Source: Leucocoprinus leucothites (taxonomy: Eukaryota > Basidiomycota > Agaricomycetes > Agaricales > Agaricaceae). Taken from it: a stretch of 64,000 nt of DNA. Below, piece after piece: positions 25,427 to 36,632 of the stretch. Every line of letters begins with the position of its first letter. The first letter of the stretch is position 1. The position numbers and the translations under genes are program-made. The notes under the pieces are model-generated. The model ran no database searches. It saw nothing but the letters and a program-made list of their open reading frames with translations, and was not told the DNA's origin. The stretch lies in assembly GCA_013368445.1 (NCBI GenBank), contig JAACJO010000008.1, forward strand, positions 1,984,001-2,048,000. The letters run 5' to 3'.

Positions 25427-26355
25427 TCTCTACCTCGGTTCTCCGAATTTTCGGAGCCGTTGTGGTGCATTTTGCATTGATAGTCGTTTGTGCCAAGTAA
25501 AGTCTACGAGAAATCGCGATAGAGTACGGAAGTGATAGCAACATCTTCACAGTGTAGGATATCATCAGTAGCCCAATCTGTTGGACAAAGCTCAGCGATT
25601 TTCCAGAAACTAGACACGGTGGGAAGAACAATAGAGAATTGTTCCAGTACGTGGTGCACTCGGACCCATTTGAGTGGGTGGGGGCTGACCTTCATGAAGA
25701 GAGAGACAGGCTTTGCAGTTCTGGTCAACCGACGGTAGAATTAACTCATTCTCCCCTGGTTATCAGCATCTGAGGCTGGGATGGCTCGACATGTTCACCC
25801 TTGAGTGTTAGGTGACTGAGTATAATTATAATTGATAACTCCACGCTGACTTAACCATGGCTGATGCGTCTTGGCCGCACAGGACAATGTTAATATTAAG
25901 TAGTTGATGAAGAAGTAGTCAGGTTATTGGCATTTGTGGATTAGCGGGAAATCCAAAAATGTTGCCGTGAACATCGACAATTTTGGCTTTTGTAGTGAAA
26001 GGAAGACACTCAACGGTTAGCTGAACTCTCTTTCCCTTTCTCCCGCAGACTGATGAAATCTATCTACATTTACACTCAACTAGTACTTCCCGCCCTTTAA
26101 AACTGTAGACGTTCGACCTCGGGCAATGGCTTGGCAGGACCATCACCTATACTAGGAACATGATTTGAGCTCCAAGGCTTGGAGTCACTAGAGCGACTCC
26201 ATAGGATCTTGGAGCACAGCACCGCTCCCCAGGGCATGCCTCGTGCATGATCGTTTGTTGATGAATGGAAAGTGGCTGGATCCCTGCTGTCGCAATTCCT
26301 TTATATCGTGACGTGGAAGGCAACGAAAATTCAACGGAATCCCTCATCCAAAGAG
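25427..26355. other. Spacer between reductase and membrane-protein gene 1
   Basis: No supported gene. Most of it is repeated, diverged, at 29,518-30,042, including TTTCTCCCGCAGACTG near 26,040 and the GGCTCCAAGGCTTGGA-like motif near 26,180. That marks it as part of a tandem duplication. It presumably holds the terminator of the reductase and the promoter of the membrane gene. Confidence 0.5.
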
Positions 26356-28150
26356 ATGCCTTCACCCTCCTCCCCTACCGCTTTGCTTGATTCAAACGAA
26401 TATCGACTCATTTCCCTACAGAACAAACATGACCCTCACCTGCAAGGGACCGATGCCCTTATCCTATCCCCCAAAGAGTCGCACCATCCCAAGTCCTCCT
26501 TGAGGAACCCAAAGATAGTATTCCTGTCCCGTATTGTCGCGTTCGTCGTGATTGAGCTGGGATTCATCATCCTCGCGTCGTTCGCCACGAGTATATCGAA
26601 CATACTGCCGCTTCATCTTTCTCCAGCCATCACTCTCGCCGAGGCCAAAGGAGCCCTTACAATCATATCCGTCATCTGGCATGCTTTCGCAGTTTTCACT
26701 GTCAGAGGAATGCTCCTTCATGTTTTCAGCGCCGAGTGGATGGAGCTGGCTCGCCAAAGCGGTAAAATAGTCCCCCGAGAGACTGATATTGTTTCTCGAA
26801 TAACGACGGACTATATTGACCAAATCACCCACTTTGGCTCTAAAGGGGCAACTGCACCATTCCGCCTTGGGTTTATATGTATACTTCTGCTCCTAGTCAT
26901 GAATGGGCTAGGGCCTAGTGCTATAACTGTGGACTCCGTTCTCGTTCCAAAGCCGACGAGAATTACAGTAGCCAACCTCACAATGACGCGAAATCTGATC
27001 GACGGGAACATGGGCCTACTAGTTCCTGACATGGCCAACCTCGTCACGCGACTTGAACTACTCGAAAAATCGAATTACGGCTTTCGAAGGGAGCAGCCTA
27101 ATACCCTCATCCCATGGCCATCCTCTGATCTTATTTCCAACAACTCGACCATTCAATACCAGAGCGACGTCATCACCTACAACTTCACTTGTTTTTGGAA
27201 AGCACCCTCCAATATATCTAATGCTAGCCCACCCATCCGAATTGACAACGGAAATTGGACCACATTCACGGACGGCCTTGGGAGTAATCCACTTACTGAG
27301 CTTCTTGATGCAGGCAAGTTTCACCTAGTGATAAAAAGCTCTGTGTCCTTAACGAGGCTGTTGGATTCTAGTTATCCTGCCTCTAGAGATGGATGGTACC
27401 ACTGGAGGGTCTGCAAATAGCCCCTTAAGTGGCTTCATCTTTGTTGGTAGCAACACCACCCTTTCGAACCATGTGGCCTTGAACCTTGAGGACGTTCCGA
27501 CTGTCCCAATATCTCCCGGGCAACTTATTCAATCAACCACCACCGAAAATGCAACTGAAGTCCTTCTGGCTACTTCTCTCCTTTGTGACCCACAACTCAG
27601 AATATCACCAGCGACGGTAACCCTTCAGAGCGGCTCTCTCCAGGCCGATATCCACCAGGGTCCTCGCATAGTCAAGAACGTCCCACCGGAAGCTGCCAAT
27701 GCCCTCTTCTCGCAGAGCCTCCTCCTTGCAACCTCCACTCGAGAAGCATATGTCGATCAATCGCTTGTCAACAACATAGTACGCATTCTCTTCCTCGCCG
27801 ACCCCTCATTCGAATACGATGAAAACCCAGCCGGGATCAAGCCTCTACCCATTGGCGAAATCAACCAACAGATGAACAAAGTGTTGCTATCATCCGCGAA
27901 GGCATATCTGAGCGGATATAGACCCAACGACAACAACCTTACTTTTCCTTCGTTTGAGATGATTGAGAGTGATGCCATAGGGCAGGAGCAGCAGTTTGCA
28001 TTGGCTGGGAGTGGTCTTTTCTTGATCGCACTATTTGTTGTGGTCGTCGTGTTGGTTGTGCTATTGACCACCCTTGTGGCTTTGGTGAGGGAAGATCAAC
28101 TCCAAACGTTTGACCTGGAAAATATTGTCAAAGCACTGCGGATTCATTGA
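26356..28150 (+). CDS. Large glycosylated four-helix membrane protein, family copy 1
   Basis: A 578-residue protein from two exons (26,356-27,313 and 27,372-28,150). I do not recognise a named family. A Ser/Pro-rich N-terminus (MPSPSSPTALLDSNEYRLIS) precedes three hydrophobic segments at roughly residues 57-85, 100-125 and 175-200, with the conserved motif HVFSAEWMEL and an ETDIVSRITT-like segment between them. A long hydrophilic domain of about 330 residues with many N-x-S/T sites (NNSTI, YNFTC, NISNAS, GSNTTLS) follows. Near the C-terminus is a very hydrophobic helix (about 532-556), then a short tail TFDLENIVKALRIH. This suggests an extracellular or lumenal glycosylated domain held by helices at both ends. 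The start was chosen by comparison with copies 2 and 3. The single intron has a GC donor (GCAAGT) where copy 3 has GTAAGT. Confidence 0.8.
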
Positions 28151-28998
28151 TCCCTGGAACGAATCGAGGAGGGGCCATTTCAGTTTAGAAAAGATGATCT
28201 CATAAGCAATAGCTTATAGTACAGCATAAGTAGTCATGACGTCTTGTACGAGCGATTTGAATTCAGACTCCTATCGAAACTAATCATCCTTACTTGTATA
28301 ATAGAGTCCTTACCAGGCGACATTACAGCCAGATGAGAAGCCACCCAAGCAATGTGACTGAGGCTCCTGATTCACTACTCCCGTTGAGTCTGATTTAATA
28401 GGATATTCCGGTCCTAGGGTACATTGCTGCTAGGGCGGGAAGCAAATGATTGTCTAATTATTTCATATACAACTATCCCATGGAGGATGTTTATGTGCTG
28501 ATACCGGTTATCGAGTTGATCTTCAAGCGGACTCAAGGCACGCAATCATCAAGCTTGGGAATATTATAATGATTTGTAAAGGTCTCGTAATACAGGCTGC
28601 CGGACCTCTCTTGATGATTCGGTCCGACAGTGCACCGTGTGTTAACACGATTAAAGCTGGTCAGCCGACCCCTTCCATCAATTTGTATGGATCTACTACC
28701 AGCCGCGCTTTCGATCATCTTGTCCCATAGGTACTGTACTGTGCTCCTTTCCGCGCAAATAATTACTGTGAAATACTGATAGGACCCTTTATCCTACGCC
28801 GCATATCAAGTTCGAGGTTCCATTTACATATTGGAACACGGAGGCCGTGCTGGGCAAGGCTGCACATGCAGCCGTGTCACAATCACTTGCGATATTTACC
28901 AAGGCCTCTACCTCATGGAGGGTCCTTTTTGACTTCATTATCTTGATTGAACCAAATGAAACAAACTACAAAAAGTTCTGGAGTACTTGACGGATGTA
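28151..28998. other. Spacer after membrane gene 1, repeated after membrane gene 2
   Basis: No supported gene. It is homologous to 31,836-32,812, sharing for example TCGAGGAGGGGCCATTTCA against the copy at 31,848, ATTACAGCCAGA, and TTTACATATTGGAAC. A short frame in the second copy (about 32,640-32,750, ending in a Gly/His-rich stretch) is not conserved here and is probably not coding. Confidence 0.55.
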
Positions 28999-29517
28999 GA
29001 GGACTGGTGCATGGTCACGAAAGGAATTCATGCCTTCTATCCCCAAAGCATCCTCTGAGTTTGGGACGGCACCGAAAGACTTTCAAGTACGTGGTTATTT
29101 CTCTGATCGTGATCGATATTTATTGCTTAACCAGCCGCTACGGTGGTTACCTGTTGACGTGGCCGCAACTCTTCTTTATGCATTTATACAAGATGCCAAA
29201 ACAAACCCAGATGTACGAATGACATACTACAGCTTGGAGAATGCACAGCCTATGAACTGGTCTCGCATTACGTCTGCCCCTGTTCGTAACCCAAGGGTCA
29301 AGAACTTGGCTTTGGTTACAAGGGACGAGTGGATCTCACGTATACCCAAGGATGGGACGACTCCAACGACAGAGCTGCTGAATTTTATCTCAATACAAAG
29401 CGCTTGCCAGTCTTGGATACTACGAATGCACGAAAGGCTGCTGGAGAGCTGACTAGCTTTGAGCTGACGGACGAGACCCTGGACCTTTACATAGTTTATG
29501 CTTGTGGTGATTCTTAG
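28999..29517 (+). pseudogene. Orphan 3' end of the adenylate-forming reductase
   Basis: A truncated duplicate of the last part of the intact reductase (24,898-25,426). It starts mid-exon at the codons for TGAWSRKEFMPSI, keeps the intron and the last exon (PLRWLPVDVAATLLYAFIQ, TRDEWISRIPKDG). It has lost sequence around 29,385, where LLNF is followed out of frame by remnants of the LNTKRLPVLDTTNARKAAG segment. There is no start, adenylation or carrier domain. It is the left end of tandem block B. Confidence 0.88.
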
Positions 29518-30042
29518 ACTCTGTCCGCGGTGCGTTTTGCATTGATAATTGCTTGTATCGCGTATGGAGGGTAGTTTACGTGGAACGAGGAGCAAACAAA
29601 GGCGTGATGGCGATGAAGGGGCATCAGGTGATCAACATTTGTGGGAAATCCAAAATGTTAAATTATCTCGGCTCTCGTATCGAAAAGAATCAATAGTTGT
29701 TGGACTCTCTTCCCCTTTCTCCCGCAGACTGGTGGAATGGATCTACATTTACGCTCTACTACTACTGCCAGCCCCTAAAGCTGTAGCCGCTCAATCTCGA
29801 GCAATCGCTCAACGCCATCATACCCATGCTAGGAGCATGGCTCGGGCTCCAAGGCTTGGAACCATAGCGACCCCACAGGATCTTGAAACACAACCTACAG
29901 TATAGGCGCCGTTTCACACACATGGGGAGGATCATTTGTTTTGATGAATGAAAACTTAATGGCTTGAGCGCCGCCATCGCAATTATGTTATATCGCGACA
30001 CCAGAGCCAACAAAAGTCCAGCAAAGCTGCTCATCCAAAGAC
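29518..30042. other. Spacer between reductase fragment and membrane gene 2
   Basis: No supported gene. It is a shortened relative of 25,427-26,355, from which a segment of about 400 bases present in block A is missing. It retains TTTCTCCCGCAGACTGGTGG near 29,717 and the region just before the start codon, so it probably keeps the membrane gene's proximal promoter. Confidence 0.5.
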
Positions 30043-31835
30043 ATGCCTTCGCCTTCTCCCCCTCCAAGCCTGCTTGATTCAAACGAATATCGACTCATTT
30101 CCCTACAGAACAAACATGACCCTCACCCTCACGGGACCGATGTCCTTATCCTATCCCCCAAAGAGTCGCACCATCCCAGGTCACCCTTGAGGAACCTAAA
30201 GATGGTATTTCTGCTCCGCATTGGCGCATTCATCATGATTGAGCTGGGCTTCATTACCCTTGCGTCTTTCGCGACGAGCAAATCGAACACACTGCCGCTT
30301 CACCTTTCTCCAACCATCACTCTCTCTGAGGCTAAAGGAGCCTTGACAATCATATCTGTCATCTGGCACGCTTTGGCAGTTTTCACTGTCAGAGAAATCC
30401 TTCTTCATGTTTTCAGCGCCGAGTGGATGGAGCTGGCCCGTCAAAGCGGTAAAGCGGTCCTCAGAGAGACTGATATTGTTTCTCGAATAACGACGGGCTA
30501 CGTTGACCAAATCACCCACTTTGGTTCTAAAAGAGCAACTACACCATTCCGTCTTGGGTTCATATGCGCGCTTCTGCTCCTAGTCTTGAATGGGCTGGGG
30601 CCTAGTGTTATAACCGCAAACTCAATTTCCGTTCAAAAGCCAATGAAGATTACAGTAGCCAATCTCACTATGACGGAAAACGTGAATGACAGTGACGAGG
30701 GCACGTTGGTTCCTTACAGAGCTGACCTCATCACTCGGCTTGAGCAACTCGAGAATTCGATCTACGGCTTTCGGGGGCAACAGCCTAATGTCCTTATCCC
30801 TTGGCCATCCTCTGACCTAATTTCTGCCAACTCAACTACTCAATATCAGAGCAACGTCATTACCTTTGGTTTCAATTGTTCCTGGAAGGTGCCAATTGGC
30901 GATTTGTCCGAAATCTTCCTCCAAATCGACAGCAAGAACTGGGGAGTATTCACCGAGGCTCTTGGTATTCCAAACCTGAGGGAACTTTCCGACGCAAGTG
31001 AGTTTTTGCCTTTTCAGGTTAGATATATTCTTGACACTATCGACTTCAAGCAATCTTACCTATGGAAGAGGTCTCTGATAGCCACGGAAAACTCAGTGCA
31101 GATAGTCCTTTGAGTGGTTTCATCTTTGTCGGTAGTAATACGACCATCTCCGACCAAGTTGCGCTGAACCTCGATGGTATCCCAGCCGCCTTATCTTCCG
31201 GGCAACTTAGCAGATCAGCCGCTACCACAAACGCCACTGATGACCTTCTCATCACTGCTCTCATCTGCGATCCACAATTCAAGATATCCCCTGCTACCGT
31301 GACCCTTCAAAGTGGCACTCTCTGGGCTGACATACAACCAGGACTGCCCCCAGCCAACAACATCCCCCCAGAAGCCGCCAATGCAATCTTCTCGCAGAGC
31401 CTTCTCTTCGCCACATCCACTAGAGAGGCATGGGGAGATGCAGCATCCCTCGTCAATAATATAGCACGCATTCTATTCCTCTCAGATCCTTCATTTGAAT
31501 ACACTAGCAAACCCGCTGGGATAAAGCCTCTACCCCTCGACGAAATCAACCGCCAGATGGACAAAGTGTTGCTATCATCGGCGAAGGCCTATCTGAGCGG
31601 GTACCGACCCGATATCAAAAACCTCACCTTTCCCTCTTTTGAAATGATAGACAGTGATGCTATAGGAGAGGTCGAACAGCTCGTGTTGGTTGGGAGTAGA
31701 CCTTTCTTGATCGCATTAGTTGTTGTGGTCGTCGTGCTGGTTGTGTTATTGATCACCCTTGTGGCGATGGTGAAGGTGGATCAGCTACAAACGTTTGATC
31801 TGGAAAATATTGTTAAAGCGCTGCGAATTCATTGA
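30043..31835 (+). CDS. Large glycosylated four-helix membrane protein, family copy 2
   Basis: A 579-residue paralogue of the product of 26,356-28,150, with exons 30,043-30,997 and 31,051-31,835 and a standard GTGAGT..AAG intron of 53 bases. The N-terminus (MPSPSPPPSLLDSNEYRLIS), the three N-terminal helices, the HVFSAEWMEL motif, the glycosylation-rich domain and the C-terminal helix with TFDLENIVKALRIH all match. The region around the intron differs much more from copy 1 than the N-terminal part does (GIPNLRELSDAT in place of GSNPLTELLDAV). Family unknown. Membrane placement is inferred from hydrophobicity. Confidence 0.8.
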
Positions 31836-32812
31836 TCCCTGAATCGTATCGAGGAGCGGCCATTTCAAATTTATAGGCACATTGATGTTGTAACTCATAG
31901 TTTATAGTAGAGCATAGGTAGTCATAACTTCTTGTACGAGTGTTTTTAAAGCAAGCTCCTATCGAAGCCAATCATCACTACTTGTATAATGGAGTCCTCA
32001 CCAGGCGACATTACAGCCAGACGAAAGCCAGACGAGGAAGATGGATAAAGTATTTTCATGGTCTGTTTCACTGCCCCCGCGAGTCTAGTAGTTGTATGGG
32101 ATATCCCGGTCCTAGGGTACGTTGCCGCTAGGGCACGGGGAAGGGGCCGACAATAGTTTAATCCAACTATAATCCAACTATCTGATTGAGGATGTTTATG
32201 TGCTGCTACTACCGGTTGTCGAGTGTCCTAATTTTCAACCCAGTACTGTATTACCAGTATCCTTGATCTTCGAGCGGACTCAAGGCACGCGATCGTGAGT
32301 CAAGCCTGGGAATGTTATAATGGTTTGCGAAGGCCCTTACCACTCCCTTTACGGTCCGCCGAGCCCAAGTTCGGCACAGCCCAACTCTTTCGTGCTGTTA
32401 ACTCTCGGGGCATCGAAGCTAGATTCGGTCTGATGCACACGATGATTACATAAAGCTTGCTAGCCATTCTCGTCCATCAATCTGTATGGATAGGCTAGTA
32501 CCGCCAGCTGCGCTTCGATCATCTTGTCCCAAAGGTACTGTGACTGGCCCGGGACTCCTTTCGACTCAAACGACTACTGTGAAATACAGATAGGACCCTT
32601 TATCTTACACCACTGTATCAAGTCTGAGGTTCCGTTTACATATTGGAACGCGAACTGCAGCTATGTCACGATCACTTGCGATGGTTATCAGGGACTATTC
32701 GCTCAAGACCTCATGCATCATGGAGGACCCCATGGGGCTCCTTTATCTTGATTCAACAAAATGGAGAAAATTTCACAAAGTTTTGGAGTACTCGACGGAC
32801 GTATCCTTTCTT

Positions 32813-32980
32813 CCATGATCTATGATCCAAAACTTGGCTGCCTCGACGAGACTGTTCCGCTATATAAGCGCCGTAAACGTAAATGGTAAGACTGGTCAAC
32901 GAATTCATCCCTGCCGTTATAATGATCGTGGAGCTAAAATCAACAAAAAGCTAGAACTAGCCCGTAGCAAGCACGTAGCC
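32813..32980. promoter_or_regulatory. Promoter region of membrane gene 3
   Basis: Beyond the end of tandem block B the sequence is unlike the upstream region of copies 1 and 2. It contains CTATATAAGCG at about 32,861, a TATA-box-like element about 120 bases before the start codon at 32,981. The open frame extends upstream to 32,822, but comparison with the paralogues favours the internal Met. Confidence 0.4.
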
Positions 32981-34772
32981 ATGCACTCTTCCTCTCCCAG
33001 CCCCTCCGATTCAGAGAACTACCAACTCAATCCCCTTCACCAAAATCGCGATTCTCCCCGTACTACCAGGGCAGACATGCTCATCCTGCCTTCCGAGAAA
33101 TCGCGCCGTCTCGGACTCGTGTCCCGACACCTCAAGCTCGTATCCCTCATCCGAGTGGGCACATTCATCCTTATCGAACTTGGCTTCATTTCCCTTGCAT
33201 CCGTTGCTGTGAGCAAGCCCCGAGCTCTTCCACTCCATCTTATGCCCTCCATTTCTCTCACCGAGGCCAAGGGAGCTCTGACACTCATATGTATTATCTG
33301 GCATGGTCTAGCGATTTTCGCCGTCAAAGAGATCCTACTTCATATCTTCAGCGCCGAGTGGATGGAGCAGGTCCGCCGAAGTGGGAAGCTGGTCCTCCGA
33401 GAGACTGATGTCGTTTCTCGAATGACGACGGGATATGTCGACCAAGTTATCCACTTCAGCTCGAGAAAGGCGACTATGCCATTCCGCCTTGGATTCATAT
33501 GTGCACTTCTCCTCATAGCCCTGAATGCGATAGGGCCCAGTACTGTCACTGTGAACACATTTTCCGGTCAACGACCAATGATGGTCAACATAGCCAACCT
33601 CACGATGACGCAGAATCTGGTTAACAGTAACGTGGGCCTTCTAGTTCCTGACAGGGCCAACCTCGTCACGCGGCTTGAGCAACTCGAAAATTCGATCTAC
33701 GGCTTTCGAGCGGAACAACCTAACATCCTAATCCCATGGCCATCCTCCGATCTTATTTCCAGCAATTCGACCATTCAGTATAAGAGCGACGTCATCACCT
33801 ATAATTTTACTTGTTCTTGGAGAGCGCCTTCCAATATATCTGATATCAGCCTACTCATCCAAATCGACGGCCAAAATTGGACCATATTCACGGACGGCCT
33901 TGGGAGCAATCCACTTACTGAGCTTCTTGATGCAGGTAAGTTTCACCTAGTGATAAAAAGCTCTGTATCCTTAACGAGGCTGTTGGATTCTAGTTATCCT
34001 GCCTCTAGAGATGGATGGTACCATTGGGGGGCCTGCAAATAGCCCTCTAAGTGGCTTCTTCCTTGTTGGTAGCAACACCACCCTTTCTGGCCATGTGGCC
34101 TTGAACCTCGAAGGCGTTCCGACTGTGCCGGTGTCCTCCGGGCAGCTCATTCAGTCGACCACTGCCGAAAATGCAACTGAAGTCCTTCTGGCTACTTCTC
34201 TCCTTTGTGACCCACAACTCAGAATATCACCAGCGACGGTAACCCTTCAGACCGGCTCTCTCTGGGCCGATATTCATCAGGGTTCTCCCGTGGTCAAGAA
34301 CATCCCGCAGGAAGCTGCCAATGCTCTCTTCTCGCAGAGCCTTCTCTTTGCAGCATCCACACGAGAAGCGTATGGCGATCAATCACTCGTCAACAACATA
34401 GCACGCATTCTCTTCCTCGCCGACCCCTCATTCGAATACGATGAAAACCCAGCCGGGATCAAGCCTCTACCCATTGGCGAAATCAACCAACGGATGAACA
34501 GAGTGTTACTATCATCCGCGAAGGCATATCTGAGCGGATATCGACCCAACGACAACAACCTCACTTTTCCTTCGTTTGAGATGATTGAGAGTGATGCCAT
34601 AGGGCAGGAGCAGCAGTTCGCATTGGTTGGCAGCAGACCATTTTTGATAGCATTGGCTGTAGTAGTTGGTGGATTGGTTGCACTACTGATCACCCTGGTG
34701 ACAATAGTGAAGGTCGACGAACTTCAGACATTTGACCTGGAAAATATCGTTCAAGCCCTACGCATTCATTGA
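32981..34772 (+). CDS. Large glycosylated four-helix membrane protein, family copy 3
   Basis: A 577-residue paralogue with exons 32,981-33,935 and 33,994-34,772. The intron begins GTAAGT and is 58 bases, differing from the copy 1 intron at only about two positions. The N-terminal part (MHSSSPSPSDSENYQLNPLH) and helices are clearly diverged from copies 1 and 2, whereas the second half is nearly identical to copy 1 (LADPSFEYDENPAGIKPLP). The C-terminal helix differs again (AVVVGGLVALLITLVTIV) and ends TFDLENIVQALRIH. An in-frame Met at 32,822 could add 53 residues, but they have no counterpart in the paralogues. Confidence 0.8.
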
Positions 34773-35083
34773 TTCCACGGGAGAACGCGGGGTTTGTAGG
34801 ATTACCCTTAGCTGCGATGTGGTGACTTGTGGCTCAAGGCAGCGCAGGGGTTTACATTATAACAACACATGTATTGGGTTTTTCTATCAGAACTGTTTAT
34901 CACGATATCGCATGCATAGAAGAGCTACTAAGTACATTCACAAGACCGGAATCAATTATGAGTTGAAAACGAGATCATACAATCCACCAGGGCCGTATCA
35001 AGTAAAAGCTATTAAGATGCGATATCTCTGTCGTCAGTTAGGCATTTTTGTACGAGAAAACTCCTCATTACCTAGATTCATGT
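34773..35083. other. Intergenic region
   Basis: About 310 bases between convergent genes (membrane gene 3 and BTB gene 1). Nothing recognisable is seen. Confidence 0.5.
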
Positions 35084-35863
35084 TCACATCGGGCAAGGAG
35101 ATATTTTGAAGACGGATGACACAACATTGTTGACGTCACCTTGTTGAACGTCCGGCCGCACTGGACTATGGGATGGGTCGGTTGGTGAGGCTTGGGCCCG
35201 AAGACGCTCGCGTGCTTGTTGGATCAAGACAAATGTCTCAATTCCCAAGATGCGGGCCTCCTCGAGCTCAAGTACCTCTTTCCGAGACGTAAGGTGTACA
35301 TAGAGAGGGAATAAGTACTTCTCAGCAACTTGACTGTCGAGGTAAAGCCGTAGTCGCCTAATGTGATCCATCTCGTGCAGTTCCAAGTGCTCTACTGCAA
35401 GGTCCTTAATCTCTAAGAAACCCCATTGGGCGGCAAGGCGAAGAATAGCCGTCCACCCAGCGCGGGTTCCTTTTGAATAGTCTCCGTATTTACTAGCTTG
35501 GTGTTAATAACTGATTGTTGAATTGGAAAATAACGTACCGATTATAGAACACCCAGAGAAATTGGGTAAATTCTGCCGGCTTTATGCCCGTGATTATATA
35601 GGGATCGAGAGGGCCTCGTCCTTTCTTCAATGGCTCATCAACCTGATCCTTATTCGACGTGATAGGGCCAACTAGTTCACACTTCCAGAAGTCGGATTCA
35701 CGTATAAAAAAGTGAGAATGGACACGGAACATTGTTTGATCGATCTGTTGCTATCTCAGTACCAGAAGGAGGGAAAAGCTTCGACTTGGAGACGCACAAG
35801 AACATAAAAGTCGCCGCCGCGGATGTATAGATCAGGGTGACGGATCCAGGTAGGGTTCGGCAT
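35084..35863 (-). CDS. BTB/POZ-domain protein, copy 1
   Basis: A 228-residue protein of the very large agaricomycete BTB family, which mediates protein-protein contacts. Such proteins are thought to act as adaptors, often for cullin-3 ubiquitin ligases. Exons are 35,798-35,863, 35,539-35,750 and 35,084-35,492. The start is MPNPTWIRHPDLYIRGGDFY. The BTB core reads MFRVHSHFFIRESDFWK, then FTQFLWVFYN, where agaricomycete BTB proteins typically have FxxLLxxxY. The helical C-terminal part has LAAQWGFLEIKDLAVEHLE and EKYLFPLYVHLTSRKEVLE, ending QQARERLRAQ plus a variable tail. No inactivating change is seen. It is a tandem paralogue of the next gene with identical intron positions. Confidence 0.82.
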
Positions 35864-36632
35864 TATTCAAGCAAGTTAAATCGCGAGGGAAATGGGGGAG
35901 AGGGGGGGGGAATGATGGGGAAGTATCACAAGGGGACTGTGTATTTATCTCTCGTTCCAGAGATTCTAGTAACCGTTTTGGGACAAGGGGTGCTAATTAG
36001 TCTTCCTCAGTCCGCATGGCAAGATAAACATAGCCTTGTCGAATCGAATTATGATGCCATCTGGACACACCTCCCAAAACACTCATAAACAGAAGTGCCT
36101 TGGCGGTCAGCTTGGCAACCTTGTCGAGCAGCCAAGTAGTAGAGCTTCAGTTACGTGAGTGAGCGCAGCTGGTCCTGTAGCTGTTCTAGTCAGATAGACA
36201 TGAGCTTGTGCCTACTCGACGAACGCTAGGAGCGAGAAGCTGTGACTGGAAGTTTCCAGCGATTCGAAGGTCTATGATCTGCTCCAGAGAATGCGCAGCA
36301 ATGCTGTTAAGAGAACGTGGATCAGATGATTTGAAACGTGCCCTATACCCAGCTTCTGCCATTGTTACTATTGACACCCATCCCTCGGCACAGCATCAGC
36401 CGCAGACCGACTTGTAAATGAAAGTGATTGAGAGGGGTTACTCCTACATCGAAGAACTGTTTTGAGGCATATTGCCTCATGGAACCCTCGAACTGTCATT
36501 GAATCCCATTTCGTAACTTCGTAACAATGTAGATACATCGTGGGTGTATTCAGTCGTCTGCAGGATGCGTTACAAGAGTATGAATCATTTTGGATCTGGG
36601 AAATAAGTGAGCCGGCCTTATCTGATCAGGCT
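35864..36632. other. Intergenic region between the BTB genes
   Basis: About 770 bases with no supported gene. A G-rich run occurs near 35,895-35,915. Short open frames on both strands around 36,190-36,420 overlap each other and look random. Confidence 0.5.

Larger units (their letters stand above)
24898..32812. repeat. Tandem duplication of about 4 kb (blocks 24,898-28,998 and 28,999-32,812)
   Basis: Block A runs from inside reductase exon 11 (GAGGACTGGTGCATGGTCACG) through membrane gene 1 to AGTTCTGGAGTACTTGACGG near 28,975. Block B begins at 28,999 with the same reductase codons, contains the rest of the reductase 3' end and membrane gene 2, and ends with AGTTTTGGAGTACTCGACGG at about 32,780-32,800. 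The order of homologous landmarks is identical. The junction shares only a few bases (GAGGACTGG). This indicates unequal recombination or tandem duplication after the reductase was in place. Confidence 0.82.

Noticed and set aside
32524..32751. 75-codon frame ending in a Gly/His-rich stretch between membrane genes 2 and 3
   Set aside because: The homologous stretch in the tandem block A (near 28,790-28,930) does not keep the frame, so coding is unlikely.
32822..32980. Upstream Met that would extend membrane protein 3 by 53 residues
   Set aside because: The extension has no counterpart in the paralogues and contains the TATA-like element. The Met at 32,981 aligns with the starts of copies 1 and 2.
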